The notes: generated from the sequence alone by a model not told the origin. Positions 1 to 6,453 are shown, counted from the stretch's first letter. The stretch is DNA of 8,194 nucleotides from an uncultured Porphyromonadaceae bacterium (GCA_947176285.1 CAMWQF010000117.1:1-8194), one strand, 5' to 3'. Translations and numbers: made by a program.

Positions 1-686
1 TCTGCCGGACCTTCGCCATAAGCCCACACTACCATACTCCATGGGTCAACGGCGTTGGTAGCCACAACTTGTTCAGTCTTTTGAGCATAAATGGTCCATT
101 CTTCAGTGCGTCCCCAAGCATTTGCATCTATTCTCATTGGTGAAGAGAGGTTGATGATAGAACCCACCATGCATTCCGGCACAAGGCTTGTGATATTGCG
201 TGGTCCGAGTTTAATGGAAGTGACTTCCAATTTTGATAGGTCGGCATTCTCAGGCACATTCACGATAATTCGCTGTCCTACTGCGTCAATGACAGTCTCT
301 CCTATCTGTCCAGCCACAGTGAAGTAATATTCAATGTTTTGCTCTGCAGAAATAAGCCATTGATAACTTTGATAGAGAGTCAGTTCTACTGTCAAAGGCA
401 CAGAGAGATCCCAAGATCCTTCAAGCAGATTCTTATTGCATTTTGCATCCTGGGAATAGGTGAATTTTGAGAATTGTACAGCCTGAATATCCACTTCTTC
501 GTCAAGAGTCAGCTTGACAGTATAGTTTGTAGAGTCAATCTGAGCCGGAGTAAGTTCCCCTTTTGCTTCGATTGAAAGTATATTCTGAGGAATCTTGGGA
601 TATGGAAGGTCGTTTTTGATGCAACCGTTTCCAAGTATTACTAATGCTCCAAAAGCAGGGGCAAGTATATTTTTAAAATTCTTCAT
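1..686 (-). CDS. PCMD-type lipoprotein, N-terminal part (runs off window)
   Basis: This is the first 228 codons of an exported lipoprotein; the C-terminus lies beyond position 1. The N-terminus has a short basic start (MKNFKN), a hydrophobic stretch and Cys22 in the context LGNGC followed by IKNDLPYP. The -3 residue is Gly, so the lipobox is loose, but C-IKND-PYP is the start I associate with PCMD (putative carbohydrate metabolism domain) lipoproteins of Bacteroidales. Residues 30-228 look like beta-rich Ig-like modules, with a VTSIKLGP segment near residue 170. The diagnostic C-terminal PCMD domain is outside the window, so the family call rests on the N-terminus and on context. The start is 9 bp after the stop of the upstream barrel gene, so it is very likely the third gene of that operon. 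It is probably outer-membrane anchored, and surface display with the barrel proteins is an inference. Substrate unknown. Confidence 0.72.
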   Translation of the reverse strand, partial: MKNFKNILAPAFGALVILGNGCIKNDLPYPKIPQNILSIEAKGELTPAQIDSTNYTVKLTLDEEVDIQAVQFSKFTYSQDAKCNKNLLEGSWDLSVPLTVELTLYQSYQWLISAEQNIEYYFTVAGQIGETVIDAVGQRIIVNVPENADLSKLEVTSIKLGPRNITSLVPECMVGSIINLSSPMRIDANAWGRTEEWTIYAQKTEQVVATNAVDPWSMVVWAYGEGPA

Positions 687-695
687 ATGTGTTTT

Positions 696-2102
696 TCATA
701 TTATGATTGAAACACCGAAATTGATGTTGAAAAGATTAAAACGGAAATTTATGCCGCTTGTGATTCGGCTTCCTGCCTCTTCACCGTCATCCCATTGCTT
801 TTCGTTTTTCAAATGGAAGCCGAAAATGCCGAAAGAGAGATTAAAGGCGGCATTCTTCATCATCATGATGCTTACACCCGGGGAGTAATTGATGTTGAAA
901 CTCTGGCTCTTGGTTCGGGTGTCTCGTAACTCTCCATTGAAAGGACGGATGAAATGAGAACTTCCGGTGCCATAAGAAACTTCAGCTTCATTGAAAACAG
1001 CGAATCTTCCGCGTCTTGTGAGTCCGAAATACTGTTGTATGAAAACTGCAGCAGAATATGAGTCGGAAGTATATTTGATGTCATGAAGGTCGAAGCTCAT
1101 ATCATCATCGATATCTACTTTGAAAGAATTGATCCCCATTTCTCCTTTCGTGAAAGCGAGACGCATTCCCACGCAGAGATTGTTGCGGAGGAAATAACTT
1201 ACTGAGGGTTTTATGCTATAGATTTTTCCTTTCAAATCTACATCTTGGATGAGCGAAAGGAATTCAGAATCATCTGTAGAGAGTTCACCATAGTTGGCAG
1301 TGAGGCCTAAATGCCACAGACCCTTTGGATATATGAGCCAGTTGTAGAGTTTACGGTCGAATCTTCCCAATCGTTTGGTAGGAATAGCCATGAGGATAGA
1401 ATCGCCATGCCACATCACTTTCTCGTTAAGGTCTAATTTCTTCTGCGAGATGGTTTTGCCCGCCAATACTGCTTCTACTTGAGCTGTGTCAGCATCAGGT
1501 ATCCACATATATTTCCCCCCTTCTTGTCTTTCTTCAGGAAGAAACCAGATTGAAGAATCAGGGATTGTCTTTTCAGTAACCTCATCGCTGATGTATACTT
1601 TAGAGCCCTCATAAGTAGTATCAAATGTTGTATCTAAAGATTCATTGGCTGTGGTGGTATAATCAGGTTCTGAACTTGGGATGATATTTACTATCGTAGC
1701 CGGCTGATTTTGTTCGGGAGGATTGGAGATGCTATTGGAAATAGAGACAATTTCTTCTGCTACTTCAATTAGCGATTCATTGCCACTCCTGTTATTGGAT
1801 TGCTGATTGGTGTTGGTTTGTTTTTTGCCACCCGTTGCATTCCTTTTTTCATCAAGGCTTTCCTGAGCCTCAAGAAGTTTTAGGGCAGTCTCGGAGAGTT
1901 TGCTGGCAGTTCTGGAAAGTTCGCCTACAGATTCTATTAGAGATTTAGTGGCTGAATGCACGAGGGTATCGGCTTTTTCCTGATCGGAATTAGCCGGGGC
2001 ATGGGCAGGAGCCGTCGAATTCGCAGCGAAAGAACTTTGCGAAGCGAGCAGAGTCAATGCGGATGCCGTCATTGTCAGGATATGTTTGGCTCTTGTCATC
2101 AT
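696..2102 (-). CDS. Outer-membrane beta-barrel protein with coiled-coil/low-complexity N-terminal extension
   Basis: This is a 468-residue exported protein. Residues 1-26 form a signal peptide (SSFA cleavage context). Residues 41-87 are helical with heptad-like spacing of Leu and Ala (TKSLIESVGELSRTASKLSE), suggesting a coiled coil. Residues 88-165 are a Ser/Thr/Asn/Gln/Glu-rich linker. Residues about 258-468 form the barrel, starting at PKGLWHLGLTANY and ending in the alternating strand NLFNINFGVSIII. The barrel aligns along its length with the upstream 248-residue protein. Shared landmarks are PKG-W at the start, DDMSFD or DPDMSFD in the middle, YFGL/YFSL followed by RF, and a GFGF/GVLGF-like strand near the end. 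The two are therefore paralogues, and this one gained or kept about 235 extra residues. Start: two adjacent ATGs (2102 and 2099) lie 2 bp after the upstream stop, implying translational coupling. A pore or scaffold role is inferred. Confidence 0.8.
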   Translation of the reverse strand: MMTRAKHILTMTASALTLLASQSSFAANSTAPAHAPANSDQEKADTLVHSATKSLIESVGELSRTASKLSETALKLLEAQESLDEKRNATGGKKQTNTNQQSNNRSGNESLIEVAEEIVSISNSISNPPEQNQPATIVNIIPSSEPDYTTTANESLDTTFDTTYEGSKVYISDEVTEKTIPDSSIWFLPEERQEGGKYMWIPDADTAQVEAVLAGKTISQKKLDLNEKVMWHGDSILMAIPTKRLGRFDRKLYNWLIYPKGLWHLGLTANYGELSTDDSEFLSLIQDVDLKGKIYSIKPSVSYFLRNNLCVGMRLAFTKGEMGINSFKVDIDDDMSFDLHDIKYTSDSYSAAVFIQQYFGLTRRGRFAVFNEAEVSYGTGSSHFIRPFNGELRDTRTKSQSFNINYSPGVSIMMMKNAAFNLSFGIFGFHLKNEKQWDDGEEAGSRITSGINFRFNLFNINFGVSIII

Positions 2103-2104
2103 GG

Positions 2105-2851
2105 TTATAGATAGAAAGCCACTCCAAAGGTGATGGAGAAGAGGTTCACCCTGAATATGGCAGATTTTAGATTTCTATTAGCGACGTATATTTGGTCGGT
2201 GATAGTCTTGGTGTGGTTGTAGTCAAAACCAAGCACCCCGACATTCACCTCGAGGGCAGCGAAATTATTGAGGAATACAGCCATGCCCGGGGCAACACCG
2301 ATACCGAGGTTGAAATTTCGTTCATAGTTTCCGGTCAGGTCTTCGCCGAGACCGGTCATGAGTTTTGCTTGTCCGCCACCCATTTCGAGTTGGACTTCAG
2401 TAAAAATACCGAATCGTTTTGACTTTCCGAGCGAGAAATAGTTTCTTAGCACCGCCATGCCGTAATAGTTGTGGGCGAGGCGATAGAGGTGGTCCACATC
2501 GAAACTCATGTCCGGGTCGAGGACTATTTCAGCGCTTTCAAGTTTGGTGAGGTTTCGGTTGTAGCCGAATTTGCCGCCCGCTGCCACATCATTCTTAAAA
2601 GAATACATGAGCATAGGGGAGACCTTGAAAGAGTAAGTGTCTCCGGTCACGCCTTGAAGCACTAAAAACTGGTAGTTTTTCTGGGTTGATTGGCTGTAAG
2701 ACACGCTGACGCCTGTGATCCATTGCCCTTTTGGGACAAAAGTCACCGACTCAAAGTCGGGAGAGAATTCTCCATCTTCGGCATGCGCATTGAAGGCATA
2801 TGCCGAAAATAGGAAAGTCAGCAGAATTGCTATTAAGTGGAATCTCTTCAT
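2105..2851 (-). CDS. Outer-membrane beta-barrel protein (porin-like family)
   Basis: This is a 248-residue protein with a clear signal peptide: MKRF, a hydrophobic core and AHA|EDGEF cleavage after residue 24. The mature part is short amphipathic beta strands separated by polar turns, starting with PKGQWITGVSVSYSQST and ending in FSITFGVAFYL, as in small outer-membrane barrels of Bacteroidales. The frame is open upstream to 2974. I chose the ATG at 2851 because it directly precedes the signal peptide and because a promoter-like TAATTTTG lies at 2930-2923, inside the longer version. It is the first gene of the operon and is followed 2 bp later by its longer paralogue and then by the PCMD-type lipoprotein. 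I recall this barrel type beside PCMD proteins in other Bacteroidales, which fits a shared envelope complex. No ligand can be assigned. Confidence 0.82.
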   Translation of the reverse strand: MKRFHLIAILLTFLFSAYAFNAHAEDGEFSPDFESVTFVPKGQWITGVSVSYSQSTQKNYQFLVLQGVTGDTYSFKVSPMLMYSFKNDVAAGGKFGYNRNLTKLESAEIVLDPDMSFDVDHLYRLAHNYYGMAVLRNYFSLGKSKRFGIFTEVQLEMGGGQAKLMTGLGEDLTGNYERNFNLGIGVAPGMAVFLNNFAALEVNVGVLGFDYNHTKTITDQIYVANRNLKSAIFRVNLFSITFGVAFYL

Positions 2852-2922
2852 AATTATGCTTTGGGTTATAGAGGAACTCTCCATATCAACTTTTGATTGG
2901 ACATGGAAAGTCAATAACGTTG

Positions 2923-2930
2923 CAAAATTA
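2923..2930 (-). promoter_or_regulatory. Putative -7 element of the barrel/lipoprotein operon
   Basis: Read on the minus strand this is TAATTTTG, an exact match to the Bacteroidota TAnnTTTG -7 consensus. It lies about 70 bp upstream of the ATG at 2851. No good TTTG -33 element is found at the usual 19-20 bp spacing, so the site may be weak or activator-dependent. An imperfect dyad lies immediately upstream (2931-2962). Confidence 0.45.
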
Positions 2931-2962
2931 GCAAAATATTCCAATATATCAGCGATATTTGC
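2931..2962. promoter_or_regulatory. Imperfect inverted repeat upstream of operon promoter
   Basis: GCAAAATAT (2931-2939) and ATATTTGC (2955-2962) are inverted copies apart from one extra A. They sit just upstream of the putative -7 element of the minus-strand operon, where an operator or activator site would lie. The region is AT-rich, so chance is possible. Confidence 0.25.
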
Positions 2963-3009
2963 TGAAAAAGTCATTATTTTGCGCCAATATGACCATAAAA
3001 TAGAGTTCT

Positions 3010-4569
3010 CTACATAGTTTTGATTTCGTATTCGAGTCCTCTCTGGTCTTTATTTTCGTTGAAATTGGCAGCTATTAAGTAGACAGTCCTGCCATCTAGT
3101 GTGTAGCGTCCGGCGTAATCTCGTTCTTTAATCTGATCCATTGCTTCCAGTACATTCTGGTTATATTTGAACTCGAAAACGTAAATATATTCCGGAGTCA
3201 ACACTTCAAGGTCACTTCGCCCTTTATAGTTATGACGTTCTGCTTGAGCCTCTGTTCCGGAAAGAATGCACAGAAGGTATGTAATTGCACGGTAGGTAGA
3301 TTCATGGTGATCTTCGCCCGGAATATCTTTGAAAAGAGCTTCAAGTCGCTTCATGAATGACTCGGGATCTCCATCATAGAGGTCATCTTGAAATTTTGAA
3401 AGACTGAATACACTGTTAGGCATGTTGGTGGATGGAGCATATAGGGGGAGGAGGTTTTGAGCGAATCCGATTTCTACTTCTCTATTTGGAAACCTAAGTG
3501 TATATCTTTGTCTTCGCGGATCGTAGGAGTCGATGGTTAGATATCCGGTCTGGAACATCAGGGCAGTTACGTTGTCTGTTCCGAGACCTACTGCAATTAA
3601 ATTGCTATATGATTGAGACTCCCCGTTGAGAGCACCCGGATCGATACCGCTTTTCTTAATTTTTTTAGCGAGGAAAGTAGGAGTTGCGGTTTCAAACCAA
3701 TAAGGTAGTATTTCCTTAGCTTTCAAAGCGCAAAGCACACTAAATGGATTGTATATGCGTTGACCTTTTGAAGCAAAGAGATAACCGTCGTAAAATTTGC
3801 GTAATTCAGTAAGTGTGGTTTGGAAACTCTCTTCACGTTCTTTTGCAAGGTATTCTATTCCGGTATAAAAGTTGTCAAGAAGTTCTTTCTCAGTCCATCC
3901 GCAGATATCTCCATAATCATTTAGCATCGAGATGTCATTCAGGTTATTGAGGTCGCTGAATATGCTGACTTTGCTAAAGCGAGCCACTCCGGTAAGCATG
4001 GCGAAGCGTATGTATTCGTCCATAGACTTAAGGTTAGAGAAGAAGCCTTTGAGCAGAGCCTGGTTCTTTTCAAAGAGTTCAGGATTCTCCTCAATGCCAA
4101 GCAGAGGTTTGTCGTATTCATCAACAAGAATGGCTACTTTGCGCCCGGTCGTGTCATGAATTGCCTTGATAAGATATTCAAATCGAAGAGCAAGGTTAAG
4201 ATCATTACGCGCATCGAGTCCGAATTCAGATTCAAAAGAAGATAGATATTTCGTCAGTCTTTCCTCGAGTCCTTCCTGACGATCATAGAGTCCTGTATTG
4301 AAGTCGAAATGCAGCACCGGAGTCGGAGTCCAGTCCATATCCATGTTGTCAATGGCAAGCCCCTTGAAGAGATCGCGTTTACCGTCAAAATAGGCATGAA
4401 TTGTAGAAATAAGTAGACTTTTCCCGAAGCGGCGAGGTCTGCTTAGGAAGATGTATTGGCCTTCTTTTAAAAGTTTTGCTATTAGATTGGTCTTATCTAC
4501 ATATGTGAATCCTCCTTCAATAATTTTCTGAAAGGATTGGATGCCTATTGGATATCTCTGGTTTGCCAT
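3010..4569 (-). CDS. AAA-ATPase-like protein with C-terminal PD-(D/E)XK nuclease-like domain
   Basis: This 519-residue protein matches the layout of the widespread Bacteroidales family with an N-terminal AAA-ATPase-like domain (Pfam AAA-ATPase_like) and a C-terminal PDDEXK_9 domain. It opens with YPIGIQSFQKI and YVDKT (residue 23 onward), typical of the family. The P-loop is RPRRFGKS at 44-51; this family lacks the usual first Gly of Walker A. Walker B is VAILVDEYDKPL at about 145-156. Nuclease-fold residues are D453 (in GRSDL), E466 and K468 (in FEFK), with a QIKERDYAG motif at 479 onward. All key residues are present, so it appears intact. The ATG at 4569 was chosen because the in-frame start at 4617 lies inside the promoter. 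It is a single gene, separated by about 160 bp from the barrel operon. The cellular role of the family is not established; it is often multicopy and linked to mobile or repeat-rich regions. Confidence 0.9.
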   Translation of the reverse strand: MANQRYPIGIQSFQKIIEGGFTYVDKTNLIAKLLKEGQYIFLSRPRRFGKSLLISTIHAYFDGKRDLFKGLAIDNMDMDWTPTPVLHFDFNTGLYDRQEGLEERLTKYLSSFESEFGLDARNDLNLALRFEYLIKAIHDTTGRKVAILVDEYDKPLLGIEENPELFEKNQALLKGFFSNLKSMDEYIRFAMLTGVARFSKVSIFSDLNNLNDISMLNDYGDICGWTEKELLDNFYTGIEYLAKEREESFQTTLTELRKFYDGYLFASKGQRIYNPFSVLCALKAKEILPYWFETATPTFLAKKIKKSGIDPGALNGESQSYSNLIAVGLGTDNVTALMFQTGYLTIDSYDPRRQRYTLRFPNREVEIGFAQNLLPLYAPSTNMPNSVFSLSKFQDDLYDGDPESFMKRLEALFKDIPGEDHHESTYRAITYLLCILSGTEAQAERHNYKGRSDLEVLTPEYIYVFEFKYNQNVLEAMDQIKERDYAGRYTLDGRTVYLIAANFNENKDQRGLEYEIKTM

Positions 4570-4587
4570 GATTTGGGATATTTGATG

Positions 4588-4618
4588 CAAAAGTAATAAT
4601 TTATTTGGAGTTGTCAAA
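4588..4618 (-). promoter_or_regulatory. Bacteroidota-type promoter of the AAA-ATPase-like gene
   Basis: On the minus strand, TTTG (4618-4615), a 19-bp spacer and TACTTTTG (4595-4588) match both boxes of the Bacteroidota consensus. The start site would fall near 4580, giving a very short leader of about 12 nt before the ATG at 4569. This also fixes the start codon. Confidence 0.75.
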
Positions 4619-4640
4619 GGATTATGGCGAAAAATCTGGA

Positions 4641-4660
4641 AATGCGATAGGAATGCGATA
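4641..4660. repeat. Short direct repeat AATGCGATA x2
   Basis: AATGCGATA occurs at 4641-4649 and again at 4652-4660, an 11-bp period (one helical turn). It lies between the ATPase promoter and the first large repeat unit. It may be an upstream protein site for the minus-strand promoter or chance. Confidence 0.4.
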
Positions 4661-4667
4661 AATATAA

Positions 4668-4830
4668 TTCTGAGAAAGTCTGCTTGTTCTGAGATCCCTA
4701 AGCGGACAGAGTCCCATTTAGCGATATCTGTGCCTAATAATCATCAGATTGGCAGCATGGAGGAAATTAGTAATGGCTTTAGGCGCAGACCTCTTTTCGA
4801 GAGTCGCAGAAATATCAGAATGGCACAGAA
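4668..4830. repeat. Structured repeat unit 1 (163 bp)
   Basis: This is the first of three tandem, non-identical copies. The left end is TTCTG-N6-TCTG-N5-TCTG and the right end is its mirror, CAGA-N5-CAGA-N6-CAGAA. Inside are a GGAC-AGA-GTCC hairpin (4704-4714) on a longer imperfect stem, an arm pair TCTGTGCCTAA / TTAGGCGCAGA separated by about 41 nt, and a small CTC/GAG hairpin near the right end. It is closest in sequence to unit 3. I found no convincing coding frame, target-site duplication or recognised element name. Confidence 0.8.
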
Positions 4831-4877
4831 ATGTAATTTTGATAGGCTTTTAAAATGCAATTCAGTTAAGAAAAAAA

Positions 4878-5038
4878 TTCTGAGAAAGTCTGCTTTTTCT
4901 GCGATCGCTAATGGACGGAGTCCGATTGAGCGAGATCTGAGCCTAATATAATTTAGATTCCAAATCGGAAGGAACTTTAATAGCTTATGCGCAGACCTCT
5001 CTTTGAGAGAGTAACAGAAATAGCAGAATGGCACAGAA
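4878..5038. repeat. Structured repeat unit 2 (161 bp)
   Basis: This is the second tandem copy, starting 210 bp after unit 1. The ends keep exactly the same spaced TCTG/CAGA pattern. The GGAC-GGA-GTCC hairpin (4913-4923) and a CTCTC-TTTGA-GAGAG hairpin are kept, while the central loop has diverged most and the central arms (TCTGAGCCTAA / TTATGCGCAGA) have mismatches. The 47-bp spacer before it partly resembles the 31-bp spacer after it, suggesting that the duplicated segment included the spacer. Confidence 0.8.
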
Positions 5039-5069
5039 CTTAAAATCTGATAGATTGTATAAAATAAAA

Positions 5070-5232
5070 TTCTGAGAAAATCTGTCAGTTCTGAGATCGC
5101 TTAAGGACGAAGTCCCATTTAGCGATATCTGCGCCTAATCATCATCAGATTGGTAGCATGGAGGGAATATTTAATGGCTTTAGGCGCAGAGCTCTCTTTG
5201 AGAGAGTCGCAGAAATATCAGAATGGCACAGA
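5070..5232. repeat. Structured repeat unit 3 (163 bp)
   Basis: This is the third tandem copy, starting 192 bp after unit 2. The central arms are a perfect 11-bp inverted repeat, TCTGCGCCTAA (5128-5138) and TTAGGCGCAGA (5180-5190). It has GGAC-GAA-GTCC (5105-5115) and CTCTC-TTTGA-GAGAG hairpins, and the mirrored TCTG ends apart from a final T for A. It appears to be the best-folding copy. Confidence 0.8.
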
Positions 5233-5270
5233 TTGCTTTTAGTGGGCAGTGCAAGAAAGACCTCAAAAAA

Positions 5271-5381
5271 TTGGATTTTGTGAAAATTGGCTTTAGAAGA
5301 ATCTGGATTTTGTGAAATTTGGTCTTTAAAAAGTTTGGAATTTTGTGAATTTTAGGGTTGAATTAGTTGGAATTTTGTGAA
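5271..5381 (+). repeat. Four-copy array with 32-bp period upstream of the broken ATPase
   Basis: The core (T/C)TGGAwTTTTGTGAA occurs at 5271-5284, 5303-5316, 5335-5349 and 5367-5381. The first two copies lack one T/A. Starts are exactly 32 bp apart each time, close to three helical turns, so all cores face the same side of DNA. The array ends about 40 bp before the ATG of the ATPase pseudogene. It may be a regulatory or recombination site tied to that gene. The spacer after copy 3 (AGGGTTGAATTAG) resembles the 3' repeat of the same gene. Confidence 0.8.
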
Positions 5382-5420
5382 GAATTATTTTTATTGCATT
5401 CTAAATCAAAGAAAACCAAT

Positions 5421-6264
5421 ATGATTGAACTTAAACGAAAGATTGATAAGATCCTGTATGATTGGAAGGATCAAGATGATAGGCTCCCATTAATAATAAA
5501 AGGAGCTCGTCAGATAGGCAAGACATATTCTATAACAAAATTCGGACTTGAGAACTATTCGTCTTTCATTTCCATCAATTTTATTCTTCAACCGGAGTAT
5601 TCCGACATCTTCAGGGATGGCTTCGATGTTGATAGGATTATCAAGAACATATCTTTTATAAACCCTGAATTCAGGTTTATCAGAGGAGAAACGTTTTCAA
5701 ATAAGTAAGATAGGAAAGAATGCAAGAAACAGAGACTACGTAGGAGTGATAGAGTGGCTTGAAATGGCTGGTATTGTGAATGTTTGCTATAATCTTTTAC
5801 AGCCGGAACTTCCTTTAAAAGGGAACTATAATCCGGATATGTATAAACTTTATTATCAGGATACGGGACTTCTTGTGGCATCTCATGACGAAGAGGCTCA
5901 GGAAGACTTACGAAAGAATCGGAATTTAGGCACCTACAAGGGAGCATTATACGAAAATGTAGTAGGTAGTATGCTTCGCAAGCAGGGATACGGATTATAT
6001 TATTATCGTAATGAAAAATCCACGATTGAACTTGACTTTATAGTGCGGGACGCTGATTCGTTAGTGCCGTTGGAGGTAAAGGCAGGAGATGGCTGTCCAA
6101 GGTCGTTGGTGAAAATGACCGACGGTCGAATCGAAGATATACGTTATGGTATAAAGTTTAGTGGGGGCAACATCGGATTCAATTCTAATTTTTACACCTT
6201 CCCATACTTCCTTGGCTTCCTGCTTCGACGCTTTCTTTCAGAAAGAAATTGGGTTGAAAAGTAG
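5421..6264 (+). pseudogene. Broken DUF4143-type ATP-binding protein (internal deletion plus frameshift)
   Basis: Two fragments of one ATPase lie in different frames. Fragment A (5421-5708) begins MIELKRKIDKILYDW and has Walker A GARQIGKT at residues 28-35, then NPEFRFIRGETF, where an intact protein continues into Walker B (hhDEIQ). Here it reads SNK and stops. Fragment B, in frame from about 5686 to 6264, reads EKRFQISKIGKNARNRDYVG, then WLEMAGIVNVCYN, YKGALYEN and a PD-(D/E)XK-like end (IELDFIV, then LEVKAG). The part between, with Walker B, sensor and helical regions, is missing. From the usual ~430-residue length of the family I estimate 150 or so residues are lost. The shared string GAGAAACGTTT (5686-5696) makes family sense in both frames, pointing to a microhomology deletion. 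The C-terminal stop lies in a TTGGGTTGAAAAGTA repeat. The ATG at 5421 was chosen by family N-terminus; the frame is open to 5367, inside the repeat array. Confidence 0.87.
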
Positions 6265-6296
6265 TTATTTGGATTGCTAATTTGGGTTGAAAAGTA
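6249..6296 (+). repeat. Pair of TTGGGTTGAAAAGTA repeats, 33-bp period
   Basis: Identical 15-bp cores occur at 6249-6263 and 6282-6296. The first supplies the stop codon of the ATPase pseudogene (GTTGAAAAGTAG). Both are followed by a similar A/T-TTTG stretch. The near-three-turn period echoes the 32-bp array on the 5' side of the same gene. Confidence 0.75.
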
Positions 6297-6304
6297 TAAA
6301 TTTG
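6274..6304 (+). promoter_or_regulatory. Putative promoter downstream of the ATPase pseudogene
   Basis: TAAATTTG (6297-6304) fits the -7 consensus exactly, with TTG at 6274-6276 about 20 bp upstream. It overlaps the second 33-bp repeat. A transcript from here would run about 120 nt to the hairpin at 6400-6429 and contain no convincing ORF. A GATATAA-N13-TTATATC dyad (6317-6343) lies just after the start. It could drive a small RNA or be a fortuitous AT-rich match. Confidence 0.35.
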
Positions 6305-6399
6305 CACTGTAAAACTGATATAACCAATAATATATATTATATCGTAAGGTTGAAATTGCTTGAGTCATTAAGTTTATGTACAAAACTATAAAAATGAGC

Positions 6400-6429
6400 A
6401 ACGGCATCGGATGGGAGTCCGATGCCGTT
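6400..6429. terminator. Strong hairpin, likely transcription terminator
   Basis: A perfect 12-bp stem AACGGCATCGGA / TCCGATGCCGTT encloses a 6-nt loop. It can extend by two G-C pairs past a bulged T. The U-tract is weak on the plus side (TTTGCAATAT) and somewhat better on the minus side (CATTTTTAT, 5 nt beyond the stem). It lies 24 bp beyond the stop of the small minus-strand ORF at 6513-6454, so it most likely ends that transcript and may act in both directions. Confidence 0.65.
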
Positions 6430-6453
6430 TGCAATATAAATAGGGTATTGGAA

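Noticed and set aside
2852..2974. Longer N-terminus for the first barrel protein
   Set aside because: It would bury the signal peptide 41 residues in and overlap the promoter-like -7 site.
3001..3012. TAGAGTTCTCTA near-palindrome at the end of the AAA-ATPase-like gene as a terminator
   Set aside because: The stem is only 4-5 bp with a minimal loop and overlaps the stop codon; too weak to call despite the following T-rich stretch on the minus strand.
4570..4617. Longer N-terminus for the AAA-ATPase-like protein
   Set aside because: The extra 16 codons lie on the promoter boxes, and the family starts close to the YPIGIQ motif.
4730..5034. Open frames on both strands across the 163-bp repeats (73 and 96 codons)
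   Set aside because: They run through hairpins and spacers, share no protein-level conservation between repeat units, and have no start signals or family features.
4668..5232. Three copies of an insertion sequence
   Set aside because: The units are too short to encode a transposase and no target-site duplication is visible; at most a non-autonomous element.
5271..5381. CRISPR-like array (short repeats at constant period)
   Set aside because: Repeats are only about 15 bp, the spacers are 17-18 bp, AT-rich and partly similar to each other, and no cas gene is in the window.
6192..6434. 80-codon minus-strand ORF
   Set aside because: It overlaps the conserved C-terminal coding end of the ATPase pseudogene, the 33-bp repeats and the terminator; an antisense shadow.
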